A DNA stretch of 28,434 nucleotides from Pseudomonadota bacterium (GCA_023394015.1 JAEXBL010000366.1:1-28434), one strand, 5' to 3'; shown: positions 7,415 to 16,112, counted from the stretch's first letter. Numbers and translations: made by a program. Notes: generated by a model from the letters alone, not told the origin.

Positions 7415-8392
7415 ATGGGCAAGCGATCGGACACCCTGGAAACCACCTTGCTGGCCATCGAGTTGATGCGCCGCATTCCCCGTGGGCGCAAGACTTCGGC
7501 CAGCGAACTGCATCGGCAGTTGATCGATGCGGGCATCGACCGCGATCTGCGAACCATTCAGCGGCAGCTGGAAATGTTGAGCGCTCACTTCGAGATTGAG
7601 CGCGATGACAGCAGCAAGCCCTATGGCTACCGCTGGAAGGAGCAGGCCCGCGCACTCGCCGTGCCCCATCTCACGCCACAAGAGTCCTTGCTCCTGCTTC
7701 TGGCCGAAGAGCACCTGAAGAGCCTTCTGCCGACCCGGCTGATGAAGTCGATGGCTGGCTTCTTCGTGCAGGCGCGGCGCACCCTGGGCGCGGCCAGCCA
7801 TGCCGAGCTGGAGCGGGAGTGGCCCGACAAGGTGCGCGTGGTCGCGACCAGCCAGCCCCTGCTGCCGCCCAGAATCGAAGCCGGCGTTTTCGAGACGGTG
7901 AGCGATGCCCTGTACAGCAACCATTGGTTGACGCTGGACTACCGCAACGCCAGCGGCAAGCGCAGCAAGATCGAGGTCATGCCGCTGGGCCTGGCGCAGC
8001 AAGGGCCCAGGCTGTACCTGGTGTGCCGGTACCGGGGCTACGACAACGAGCGCAGTCTTGCGATTCACCGCATCATCTCGGCCGAAATGTCGACCATGGC
8101 ATTCGCCAGGCCCAGGGAGTTCGATCTCAAGAAATACGATGACGATGGTCGCTTCGCCTTTGGACACGGCAAGCGCATCCGACTGTCGTTTCTGATTGAT
8201 CCGGACGCCGGTGCGCACCTGCTCGAGACGCCGCTGTCCACAGATCAGCAAGTAAAGACGGTACCCGACGGGCAACTGGAAGTGACCGCCACCGTGGTGG
8301 ACAGCGCCATGCTGGAGTGGTGGTTGCGTGGGTTCGGCGATGCGGTCCAGAAGGTCAGGCGAACCCCGGTTGCGGACGCTGGCCAGCGATAG
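7415..8392 (+). CDS. WYL-domain transcriptional regulator
   Basis: A 325-residue regulator. An N-terminal winged helix occupies about residues 1-80 (SASELHRQLIDAGIDRDLRTIQRQLEML is the helix-turn-helix). A middle region follows, then a WYL domain at about 170-235, containing the core YRNASGKRSKIEVMPLGL and RLYLVCRYRG, with LYL in place of the WYL triplet. The C-terminal WCX-like extension includes RIRLSFLIDP. WYL proteins often bind a nucleotide or nucleic-acid ligand and repress defence operons, as known for BrxR and CapW. The gene starts one base after the DUF2779 stop, so it is translationally linked. It is the only obvious regulator in the island and may control this run or others. Confidence 0.9.
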   Translation: MGKRSDTLETTLLAIELMRRIPRGRKTSASELHRQLIDAGIDRDLRTIQRQLEMLSAHFEIERDDSSKPYGYRWKEQARALAVPHLTPQESLLLLLAEEHLKSLLPTRLMKSMAGFFVQARRTLGAASHAELEREWPDKVRVVATSQPLLPPRIEAGVFETVSDALYSNHWLTLDYRNASGKRSKIEVMPLGLAQQGPRLYLVCRYRGYDNERSLAIHRIISAEMSTMAFARPREFDLKKYDDDGRFAFGHGKRIRLSFLIDPDAGAHLLETPLSTDQQVKTVPDGQLEVTATVVDSAMLEWWLRGFGDAVQKVRRTPVADAGQR

Positions 8393-8481
8393 ACGGGTGA
8401 CGCACAGCCCGCGGTGAGCCGACGCATCCCGTCGCAACCTCGTGCCACACTGCGGTGATGGAGGCAGCAATGGCAGCCAGG

Positions 8482-8503
8482 GCTGGTGCGTCAACACACC
8501 AGC
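8482..8503 (+). repeat. Hairpin in the WYL to FtsZ-like gap
   Basis: GCTGGTG at 8482-8488 and CACCAGC at 8497-8503 make a seven-base-pair stem with an eight-base loop in the 199-base gap after the WYL gene. No T run follows, so it is not a normal terminator. It could be an operator or an RNA processing or attenuation element. Nothing else is recognised in 8393-8591. Confidence 0.3.
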
Positions 8504-8591
8504 GTCCCGCAATGGTCATTGGTCCTGCCGCTCCATCCACGTTGCTGGGGTCTTCTTCACGCGTGTTGTTGAGGCAATGAGTGGGAGAGTC

Positions 8592-9125
8592 ATGGATACA
8601 CCGATTTCTGGCCGCAACGCCATCTGGCACGAAGACTTGACGTGCTGGTTCGACGGCGCCGATCAGGACGCCCGGCAGGTCATCATGGACATTCGCTCAA
8701 CATTCGGGGCCAATGCTCGGTACCCGCTTCATTTCGAAGATGTCAGAGCGATCAGGGACTCTGGCCAAGCCGCTGCTGCTAGGGTGCTTCGGGCGGGCTG
8801 TAGCGTTGCTTCACAAGGCTTGCTCGCCGCCACCGAGCTGGCTTGTCAGCGAGCGATAGGCAAAAAAATGTCGGCGGCGCTTCCTCAGGCTTCGGGCATT
8901 CTGCTGGTCGTCAGCACCAGCGACTTCGCCACGCAGGCTGACGAGGTGCAAGCGTTGATGCGCCGCGTTCTGGGCTATTTGACCGAAGACGCGTTTTGCG
9001 TGTGGTCGCTGGTGATGGATGAAAGCCTGCCGGCCGAGTGCCCCCGAGTCAGCTTGGTGATCGCCTGCCTGGCGCATCCAGCAGCGGCGTGCGCAGAGGA
9101 ACATCGCCAGGGAGAGTTGAGATGA
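8592..9125 (+). CDS. FtsZ-like fragment (T7 loop plus C-terminal domain), no GTPase domain
   Basis: A 177-residue protein whose body aligns by eye with the second half of FtsZ. YPLHFEDVRAI matches the T7 synergy loop NLDFADVRTV, keeping the second Asp while the first is His. A helix with the FtsZ alternation follows (TELACQRAI against the AAEQAI type). A C-terminal domain then reads SGILLVVSTSDFATQADEVQALMRRV, DAFCVWSLVMDESL, PRVSLVIACL, matching the FtsZ pattern of two strands around helix ten and a final VTVIATG strand. The GTP-binding half (GGGTGTG) is absent, and the first 40 residues match nothing I know. I chose the ATG at 8592 with GGGAG four bases upstream; an ATG at 8577 is also possible. 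It overlaps the Sir2 gene as ATGA. Inferred role: a partner or poison of FtsZ-type filaments. Confidence 0.6.
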   Translation: MDTPISGRNAIWHEDLTCWFDGADQDARQVIMDIRSTFGANARYPLHFEDVRAIRDSGQAAAARVLRAGCSVASQGLLAATELACQRAIGKKMSAALPQASGILLVVSTSDFATQADEVQALMRRVLGYLTEDAFCVWSLVMDESLPAECPRVSLVIACLAHPAAACAEEHRQGELR

Positions 9126-9991
9126 ACATGCATGACAAGGCCGACCTCAAAGACGCGCTGATTCGGCAGGCCGCTGCGCTCATCCGGGACGCTGATGCGC
9201 TGATCATTGGCGCGGGCGCCGGTATGGGGGTCGACTCAGGGCTGCCGGATTTTCGGGGCAACGAAGGATTCTGGCGTGCATATCCGGCACTGAAACATGC
9301 CAGGCTGCGCTTTGAGGACGCAGCGTCACCAAGGACCTTTGAAGCCGATCCCTGCCTCGCCTGGGGCTTCTACGGCCACCGCTTGAAGCTTTATCGGGAC
9401 ATCGTTCCACACGATGGATTTGCGCTGCTGCGTGGCTGGGCAGCCTCCAAACCGGGGGGATGCTGGGTGTTCACAAGCAATGTCGATGGGCAATTCCAGA
9501 AGGCTGGCTTCGATCCGGTATGCATCGAGGAGTGTCACGGATCGATTCATCGCCTGCAATGCCTGGACGATTGCAAGGAGGTGGTCTGGCCCGCCGACTC
9601 GGTGGATCCTCACGTCGATGAGCACAGATGCCTGTGGCAAGGCGAGCTGCCCCGTTGCCCCCATTGCGGACGACTTGCAAGGCCCAACATTCTCATGTTC
9701 GAGGACTATCGCTGGAACGACGCGCCACGGGAGCGCCAACGGTCTGCGCGCATGGCGTGGCTGAACGAGCTCAAGGCCAAGAGGCTCAAGCCCGTCGTGC
9801 TTGAGCTAGGGGCCGGTGTGGCGATCCCCGCCGTTCGCCATTTCGCAGTGCTCATGCGGCAGGAATTCAAGGAGGCGGGTGCGCGACTGGTGCGCATCAA
9901 CCCACAACACGCAGCGGTGTCGGGGTCGCTTGATGTGGGGCTGCCCATGGGGGCATTGGCCGCCCTCCAAGCCATTCAGAGTAACTTTTGA
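9122..9991 (+). CDS. Sir2-family NAD-dependent protein deacylase
   Basis: A 289-residue single-domain Sir2 enzyme. The Rossmann motif GAGAGMGVDSGLPDFRG is at residues 30-46, the NAD/ribose motif TSNVD at 118-122 and the catalytic His139 in CHGS. A zinc module has Cys147, Cys151, Cys179 and Cys182 (CPHC), then RPNILMFEDY, LELGAGVAIP and an RINPQ strand. All catalytic and zinc residues appear present, so it should be an active deacylase or NAD-cleaving enzyme. Unlike the common defence Sir2 proteins it has no extra sensor domain and keeps the zinc module. The ATG at 9122 overlaps the stop of the FtsZ-like gene by four bases, so the two are translationally coupled. GGGAG precedes it. Whether it modifies a protein or depletes NAD cannot be decided from the sequence. 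Confidence 0.9.
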   Translation: MNMHDKADLKDALIRQAAALIRDADALIIGAGAGMGVDSGLPDFRGNEGFWRAYPALKHARLRFEDAASPRTFEADPCLAWGFYGHRLKLYRDIVPHDGFALLRGWAASKPGGCWVFTSNVDGQFQKAGFDPVCIEECHGSIHRLQCLDDCKEVVWPADSVDPHVDEHRCLWQGELPRCPHCGRLARPNILMFEDYRWNDAPRERQRSARMAWLNELKAKRLKPVVLELGAGVAIPAVRHFAVLMRQEFKEAGARLVRINPQHAAVSGSLDVGLPMGALAALQAIQSNF

Positions 9992-10020
9992 ATAGCCAGC
10001 TCCCTTCGCGGTGACTGATG

Positions 10021-10064
10021 GCAGCCCCGAAAGGCGCATCTTGATGCCCGTCACTCCGGGCTGC
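10021..10064. repeat. Inverted repeat between convergent genes
   Basis: GCAGCCC at 10021-10027 pairs with GGGCTGC at 10058-10064, with one mismatched step extending it. It lies between the sir2 stop and the end of the convergent helicase gene and covers the helicase stop codon. No T run is present on either side. It might act as a weak two-way 3' end element. Confidence 0.3.
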
Positions 10065-12777
10065 GCAAATCCATGGAGAGTTCCTTGTGAATTGCCTCAT
10101 GAAGTGGAAGTCGCCGCTCCTCGGCATCGGTGGCATGCTCGTCAGAGCCTGCTGGCCGCCCCATCACGATGTCGAACCATTGTGCGCGGTCTTTCACAAC
10201 TCGAAACATCTTTTCATCGTGCGTGCCTGCCAGATAGGGCTCGAATACCTCGATCTTCTTCCCTTCGCGTTCGGCCAGCGCACCGATACGGTCCAGTCGG
10301 CCAGTCCGCTGCTCCAATACGCTGGGGTTCCAGTCCAGATCATGGTGAATGACGAACCGACATTCCTGGTGAAGGTCGATACCCTCCCCCATGACCGAAC
10401 TGGCTACCAGCAAGTCAGGAGCCAGCGGCGTATTGAAGAGCGAAATCAGTCGTTCGCGGACATCACGCTTGGTACCTCCATGTGCTCGTCGGACCGGATG
10501 CAGGCTGGCGCCCCGGCCATAAGAGCCGTCATCTTCGTGGTGTTCTCCCAGCAGAGCATTCCTGACACGCGCGAACTCGCTGTCGTGTAACTGGTTCATG
10601 TCGACCTGACGGCGTGCTTGTGCCAAGCGCTTCGCAAACGATTGCCAGCGATCGAGCAGGACGATGCCATGCGGGCGTGCCTTGCTGATGCCACCCCAAA
10701 CATCTTCGTCGCTCATGTCCGGCGCGAGGGGGGTATATCGGACCATGTAGCTTGGCGTGCGCAAGTGCCGAATCGCAGAATCGACCACAAGATCAATCAC
10801 GTCTGGATGTCCCTCGGCGGAGGCCGCCAGGGCCTCGACGAGGCGTTGCCGAATGCGGACATACGAGGATGTATCCCGACGAAAAAGACGATCAGAGAGC
10901 TTCTCTAGCTCGGCTCGCGTATCGTTTCCAAGTTTGGTGCCCAGCGCAGCAGACGCACTTTGGAGAATGAGATCGTCAACACGCTTCGCCAGCGCGCACT
11001 CAACTGCTTCGCCAGTCTTGATGAACCAGCAGAAGATGAGACATTTTTCACCCGTGAGCCAGAGTTGTGCGGCTTTTTCAACCGTAGCGTACACCTTTGG
11101 GTGAGCAAGAAGAACAGTCGCGTCTGCAAGTGCACGCTTGATCTCATCTTGATACCAACGTACCGGACCAACCACTGGGTGAAGAGGTGTCGGCTCGTTG
11201 ACTCTTAGTTCACGCTCGTCAGGCGCATTGTCCGAATCGCGCTCGTTGCCAGATTCACCCGACCCAAGGCGGTGGAATGCCTCGTACGATGAGGCAATTC
11301 CATAGGCGAATAGCGGTCGAGTCTTTTTGTCGTCCAGAGCAACGCTCTGAGCGCGTGCAGCGAGCAAGAAGGGTAGCGTCGCTTCCTCCTTGATCTGCAA
11401 TCCCCCCGAGCTCGCAGCGCCATCGATGATCGACGCGCCAGGGCGGTACGCGCGGCGCTGGGGACGCTCGTGGCGAATCACCCAAGGCTTGAGGGCGGCA
11501 TTCATTTTTTTGCGGGCGCGAACAGCAAGTTTGGCGTGCTCCCATGCTTCGCGCGCAGCTGGGCTGATGCTCTCCGGCGCGGGCACAGTCATGCCCCACG
11601 AGTTGAACACGTCCAGTTCTTCTGGTAGGAGGCGACCCCAGGCGGCATCCAACGCAAGGGCGGTGGCCTGAGCCACGGTAAGCTTCTCCTTCAGGGCATT
11701 CAGACGATTTTCCAATGGACTATCAGGGGCGGGATCCAGCGGCCGCACGGCCGACATGCGGCTGAGGACCTCGATCAGCTCCGAGTGCCCGAGTTCAAAA
11801 GGTGTAGCGGTCAGGAACAGCATGCGCCTGAAAATCCCGTGAAACGCACCCGCGTTGCCGCCGGTCGTTCGCTCTGCGAAAAGCCGGCTGATATTCGTCG
11901 ATGGGTTTTTCAGTCGATGGGCCTCATCCACGACGAGCAGAGGAAGGTCCAGCTCGGTCGAAGAAAGTAGCGTTTTCCATGCAGCCTGGGTTGCCGTTGA
12001 CAGTGCTTTGCGCGCATCCTCAAGGCGTTTTCCGATGTTTTCCGAGGAGCGGATTGGCAAGAGGCGGATTGCTGCCCGAAGGTCTTCCAGAGGCAGCTTT
12101 TTTGCGGCGTCTTCCAATGCCTTGGGAACCGGGTTGTCCGGGAGTTCCTCCCGAGTGAGTCGCAACCAGCACGCATGCCACGCGGCTGGTGGCAACTGGA
12201 GGAGCGCTCTGGCGATCTCCGGCGTGAACCTGCTGTCCGGTATCAATCCGCGGCGCCCGTTGGACCACTTTGCGATGCGTTCACGCAACTCTGTGCCGCC
12301 CCAGACATAGCGGGTGGCGTAATAAAGCAGGGCGAGTTGAATGAAGGTGTCCTTCAACGTGGTCGTCAACGCAGTATGCGTCACGATGAGGATGTGCTCG
12401 CGTTCATTCCTTCGGTCGTCAAGCTTCTTGAGGAATTCATCCCCGCTGCGAATGGGCTTGCTGACGCAGCGGATACCGGTATCGGCGGCGAGCAATGACT
12501 CGCTGAACTTCATCCACTCGCGCACCCATTTGTCGGCCACAGCGGGAGGCACGAGAACCACCACGCGCCCCGGTTCGGCAGTGGAAAGGATTTGGCTGGC
12601 CACGACCGCGAGGGCGACGTATGTCTTGCCCATGCCCACCTGGTCGGCCAGGATCACGCCTTCCGTGGTTTGCAGCCTGTGCAGTATGTCGTTGGCCGTG
12701 CGACGTTGGCGTGCCCAGTCTTGCTCGAAGCGAGACTCGGTATGCAAGTGAAGGCTGTGGGTCAGCAGACGACGCAT
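10051..12777 (-). CDS. SNF2-type superfamily 2 helicase
   Basis: A 908-residue SF2 ATPase. Motif I is LADQVGMGKT with Lys51, and motif II DEAH at 284-287 (LPLLVVDEAHRLKN). Motif III is LTATPFELG from residue 322, and motif VI QRTGRLDRIGA lies in the last 80 residues, with the SNF2-like DLDWNPSVLEQ before it. An insert of roughly 200 residues sits between motifs I and II, and another region lies between the two lobes. SNF2 proteins move along or remodel double-stranded DNA. It is the last gene of a three-gene run: its ATG overlaps the end of the PLD gene by 16 bases. The set of unknown protein, PLD protein and SNF2 helicase resembles the Azaca defence system (its ZacC would be the helicase), as I recall it. 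It also resembles DrmD of DISARM, but the other DISARM genes are absent. Confidence 0.9.
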   Translation of the reverse strand: MRRLLTHSLHLHTESRFEQDWARQRRTANDILHRLQTTEGVILADQVGMGKTYVALAVVASQILSTAEPGRVVVLVPPAVADKWVREWMKFSESLLAADTGIRCVSKPIRSGDEFLKKLDDRRNEREHILIVTHTALTTTLKDTFIQLALLYYATRYVWGGTELRERIAKWSNGRRGLIPDSRFTPEIARALLQLPPAAWHACWLRLTREELPDNPVPKALEDAAKKLPLEDLRAAIRLLPIRSSENIGKRLEDARKALSTATQAAWKTLLSSTELDLPLLVVDEAHRLKNPSTNISRLFAERTTGGNAGAFHGIFRRMLFLTATPFELGHSELIEVLSRMSAVRPLDPAPDSPLENRLNALKEKLTVAQATALALDAAWGRLLPEELDVFNSWGMTVPAPESISPAAREAWEHAKLAVRARKKMNAALKPWVIRHERPQRRAYRPGASIIDGAASSGGLQIKEEATLPFLLAARAQSVALDDKKTRPLFAYGIASSYEAFHRLGSGESGNERDSDNAPDERELRVNEPTPLHPVVGPVRWYQDEIKRALADATVLLAHPKVYATVEKAAQLWLTGEKCLIFCWFIKTGEAVECALAKRVDDLILQSASAALGTKLGNDTRAELEKLSDRLFRRDTSSYVRIRQRLVEALAASAEGHPDVIDLVVDSAIRHLRTPSYMVRYTPLAPDMSDEDVWGGISKARPHGIVLLDRWQSFAKRLAQARRQVDMNQLHDSEFARVRNALLGEHHEDDGSYGRGASLHPVRRAHGGTKRDVRERLISLFNTPLAPDLLVASSVMGEGIDLHQECRFVIHHDLDWNPSVLEQRTGRLDRIGALAEREGKKIEVFEPYLAGTHDEKMFRVVKDRAQWFDIVMGRPAGSDEHATDAEERRLPLHEAIHKELSMDLRSPE

Positions 12778-14774
12778 CGGCGGGCCTCCTTGATGGCGCG
12801 ACTCGCGTACGATGCGATGTCGGCCGGTTGCAATCCGACACGGACTCGTGTTGCATCCAGTCTCTGCAACGCATCGTCAAGCAATTGAATTCCTTGCATC
12901 CGGTCTACCTTATCCAAGACGGCCAAGACGGAAGGCCAATTCACCCTCCCGACAGAAAGCGCAATCTCCGCAATCGTGAAAATCGCTTCAGCCCGCGACT
13001 GCCGGCCTGACTCGAAAGCCTCAGCAACCTTCGTTGCGACGAATTCCGGGCCCAAGGGGCTGGCCAAGCGCCCTCGTAGGGTGTCCAGAGTAAACACTGG
13101 ACGTTCCAAGCGGTGCTGCATGGCCGCCAAGGAGGCTGCAAGCGCGCGCCCCTTGCGCAGCAAGGACCCCTCAACCTCCAGCCGCTTGAGGGGATCCAAG
13201 ATGATCGCCCCGTTTGCGGGTTTTTCCGCCTCTTGGCATTCAAGCACCTCACGCAGAATTTCCGCCAGTGGACGGCCTCTCGCCAGTGCATTGAGCAGGT
13301 GTTCTGCCCGAAGACTGGCCAGCGCAGGGCCGACAGGCAGCATGTGTGGGTTGTCGGCCACCGTTGCCCATGGGGTCGTATTCCCCTCCCACGACACGAG
13401 CACGAACATCGGCAACGTCTGCTGCTGCAAGGCGATCACCCACTTGCTCGGCTTTTTCCCTTGTTCCCACTGCGCTCGCGTGAGGAAGGGCGGATCCCCC
13501 GCGGCGAAGGCGATCTGCCAGTCATTGGGCATGTCGGAGCTTTCGACAATACCCAAGTGCAATGCCCACTGGCCGTCTTTTTCGATCTTGGTGACCTGAC
13601 ACAGCTCAAAGCAGGACGGCAAAGTCGGCAGTGCGGTCTCGTCTTCGTCCTGGGGTTCGATCGATTCGATATCCACAGCGACTGTTTCCCCCAGTTCTAC
13701 GAGTCCGCGCAACGCACGCCCCTCTTTGCTCCTGAGTGACGCGCCAAGCCACACGTTCATTTCACGGTGGCGAGTGTTCTGGTTAAGACCGAGGCCCGCC
13801 CTGGTGTGATTGGAACTCCCGACAAGAGCCGCGACCCACTCATCACTTTCGATCAGCAGGCACTTTGCGTGAAGAGTCCGACGCTCGTTGTCCAGAGCCT
13901 TCAATTGGTGAACAGCCCCCTTGACTGCTTCGGCAAGATGCTGCGAAAAGGAAGTTTGACCAAGTGGATTCAGCACCACACCAACGCGCTGTGGCCGCTT
14001 CTTTGCCGGGCGTCCTGTGAGAAGTCGCCGCGTCGCACTTAGAGCGGTTCGGTCGTCGGAATCCCAGAACGGCGACAAATGCGTGGCACGAAGCGGCTTT
14101 GCGCCACGCCATACCGAACTGAGCAGGTCCAGCGGCGCCGTCGTCGCGTTCGTTGGTGCGAGTGTGACCAGAACCCCTGGTGTCCGCTGCTTTCCTTGCT
14201 TGCCGATGCGCTCGTGAAGCAGCTTCAGCGTGTTCTCCGCACGTGCAAAGGCCGCCACACTCGTGTCGTAGCCAGGCACCAGCTCGAGATACGAGCCGAG
14301 TTCATTGGCCAGTGCCTTCAGAACGTCGGGCGGGAACAGGCATCGAGGACCGAGATCCACGGCCAGCCCAAGCTCGATCTGGCGGCGATATCCTGCTGAC
14401 GTGAGGTTTGCCGAGCCAAGGATGATCCGCGTAGCGTTTTCCCACAAGAGCACGGCAACTTTGGCATGAAGCAGGCCACCGTTGACCTTGCAGGACAGCA
14501 GATCCCAAAGCAGCGAGGAGCGTTGAACGGGCGCACTGCGGTCCGTCAGGACCGTTACGCTCGTCTTTCGCAGTGATTCATGGAGTTCAATGGCGGCTAC
14601 GATGTCATCGACGGCCCCGGTTTGCTCGTTCACGCTGGAGACTTCCAGGAATCGGGCCAGGCAGTTTTGCTCGAAGAAGTCCGGTTCGAAGGCGAAGGTC
14701 GTGGCCAGCAGTGCCACCGGCTCACCGGCTGCTGCCGGCTTCTGCCAGAAATCGAGCAAGGGTGTGGGCTTCAT
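12762..14774 (-). CDS. Phospholipase D-like protein (possible nuclease)
   Basis: A 670-residue protein with two PLD half-sites. The first has LHAK at residues 102-105 and GSANLT at 120-125. The second has LHAK at 301-304 and GSSNHT at 319-324. Both keep the His, Lys and the following Gly-Ser-x-Asn. The usual Asp of the HxKxxxxD pattern is Leu in the first and Glu in the second, which is seen in PLD-type nucleases and helicase-associated PLD proteins. The C-terminal 330 residues match nothing I know. It starts by an ATGA overlap with the upstream gene and overlaps the helicase gene by 16 bases, so all three are made from one message. Likely role: a phosphodiesterase acting on DNA together with the helicase, as in Azaca-like or DISARM-like defence (inferred). 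Confidence 0.85.
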   Translation of the reverse strand: MKPTPLLDFWQKPAAAGEPVALLATTFAFEPDFFEQNCLARFLEVSSVNEQTGAVDDIVAAIELHESLRKTSVTVLTDRSAPVQRSSLLWDLLSCKVNGGLLHAKVAVLLWENATRIILGSANLTSAGYRRQIELGLAVDLGPRCLFPPDVLKALANELGSYLELVPGYDTSVAAFARAENTLKLLHERIGKQGKQRTPGVLVTLAPTNATTAPLDLLSSVWRGAKPLRATHLSPFWDSDDRTALSATRRLLTGRPAKKRPQRVGVVLNPLGQTSFSQHLAEAVKGAVHQLKALDNERRTLHAKCLLIESDEWVAALVGSSNHTRAGLGLNQNTRHREMNVWLGASLRSKEGRALRGLVELGETVAVDIESIEPQDEDETALPTLPSCFELCQVTKIEKDGQWALHLGIVESSDMPNDWQIAFAAGDPPFLTRAQWEQGKKPSKWVIALQQQTLPMFVLVSWEGNTTPWATVADNPHMLPVGPALASLRAEHLLNALARGRPLAEILREVLECQEAEKPANGAIILDPLKRLEVEGSLLRKGRALAASLAAMQHRLERPVFTLDTLRGRLASPLGPEFVATKVAEAFESGRQSRAEAIFTIAEIALSVGRVNWPSVLAVLDKVDRMQGIQLLDDALQRLDATRVRVGLQPADIASYASRAIKEARRCVVC

Positions 14775-16066
14775 GCGGTTTGTGCCAGTAGCTTGGCCAG
14801 CGTGTCCATGCGCATCGGGTGAGTCCAGTAGTCGTCAGGCAGCCCGTTCGTATGACTCCGATACGGTGTGCGAACGGTCCAGTCACCATCAAGCTGATCA
14901 AGCCAAGAAAGCTTCTTCTTTGCAGCCTGAACGTGCTCATGGCGCGCGATGAGTGCCTCGAGGAATCGTTGAGCAGAAAGCCGCTCCTGAAAGGAACCGA
15001 GTGCGTGAACTGTCTCGTGGGTCAAGAGCTCATCGTCCAATGCTGCGACCGACTCAATGGCTTGCTGCGCTAAACCGTCCATTTTGGGAGCCAGCGCCTC
15101 AAGCCCCGGGGTTGTCAAGGCATGGGCAGGTGAGATCACCGAGCCGCTCTGCTGGACCGCATGGGCCAGGAAGCGGCGGAACGTGTTGTCAAGCGCGGTC
15201 GCGGCGTCCTCGTAGGCAATGGCAGCTTGAAGTGCCTGTTGCGTGGGTTTTCTGACGTGTGCCAATAGCGACAGCGCCAGTTGGCGCTGCGTCGTTTTTT
15301 CCGATGGCGGGGACTTCAGAAGCCTTGCAGCGAGTTCGTTGCGAATGGCGTGCGGGCTGTCGGCGAGGAGGCTGCGCAGCGCGCGACGCTCGTTCGATTT
15401 GGCTTCGTGCGGAGCCAGGCATTTGGCCAGCTTGTCTAGCAATTGCCCGGCCGGAGGTGCGGCGCACTCCCCCATTTCCAGCGAGCGAGCACATGCGTTA
15501 GCAATGTCCTTGCGCAATTGACCTCCTAGCTTGCTGGTGTCCCCGGTGGCGTACCCCTTAAGATCGAAATCTTGTTCCCATGCCTCCACAAGGCGCAGCG
15601 CGTTCTGTGCAGGCATATCGTCAAAAGTCAGTACCTGCGCATCGCGGGAAAGGGGGCGATACACCCCGGTGAACCCAAAAACCCGTGGGCCGCTCAAGTA
15701 TGTGCGGCGGCTCAGCCGCAGGTTCGCCTTCTTGGCCCTCTCCGCCTTCTGGCTCCCTGGTAGACCTGCGAGACGACCATTACCAGGGTGCCGAACCATG
15801 GCCTCGACCACCAACCACTCGAACGCAATGTCGACGGTCGTTCTGCCTTCATCAGCAGTCAGCTCGTGCAACGCCTGGTAAGCGAACGCGCCGACGGCGG
15901 AAATCGTCACGAAACGAGGGTGGCTCATTCGAGCCCGAATACCGGGCACCAGTTTGTCCGCAATCCGATCCGCCACCGCAGCGAGGCCAAGCGGGTCGAG
16001 CCCTCCTTCACCAACTGCGCCAGGGTCGTATGCTGATAATCGGGGGAACTGGTCAAGCAATGACAT
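14771..16066 (-). CDS. Hypothetical protein, first gene of the PLD-helicase operon
   Basis: A 431-residue protein of unknown family. The N-terminal third has LDPLGLAAVADRIADKLVPGIRARMSHPRFVTISAVGAF, a helix-turn-strand layout that recalls the opening of DUF6361-type proteins found next to PLD and helicase genes; I cannot confirm it. The middle has VFGFTGVYRPLSR, and the C-terminal half is helical with several Lys/Glu-rich segments and ends in YRSHTNGLPDDYWTHPM. No catalytic motif, signal or membrane segment is visible. I start at the ATG at 16066 (MSLLDQFPRL); the frame is open to 16210, but that extension reads like non-coding sequence. It overlaps the PLD gene by ATGA. It could be a recognition or adaptor subunit (ZacA position if the set is Azaca-like). 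Confidence 0.75.
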   Translation of the reverse strand: MSLLDQFPRLSAYDPGAVGEGGLDPLGLAAVADRIADKLVPGIRARMSHPRFVTISAVGAFAYQALHELTADEGRTTVDIAFEWLVVEAMVRHPGNGRLAGLPGSQKAERAKKANLRLSRRTYLSGPRVFGFTGVYRPLSRDAQVLTFDDMPAQNALRLVEAWEQDFDLKGYATGDTSKLGGQLRKDIANACARSLEMGECAAPPAGQLLDKLAKCLAPHEAKSNERRALRSLLADSPHAIRNELAARLLKSPPSEKTTQRQLALSLLAHVRKPTQQALQAAIAYEDAATALDNTFRRFLAHAVQQSGSVISPAHALTTPGLEALAPKMDGLAQQAIESVAALDDELLTHETVHALGSFQERLSAQRFLEALIARHEHVQAAKKKLSWLDQLDGDWTVRTPYRSHTNGLPDDYWTHPMRMDTLAKLLAQTA

Positions 16067-16112
16067 CTGAAGAGTTGGACATACTAGATGTGGCTTCTTA
16101 ACACCTTGGCTA

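Noticed and set aside
10051..16066. DISARM or Dpd system
   Set aside because: The helicase and PLD proteins fit in type, but the DUF1998 protein, methyltransferase and deazaguanine genes of those systems are absent.
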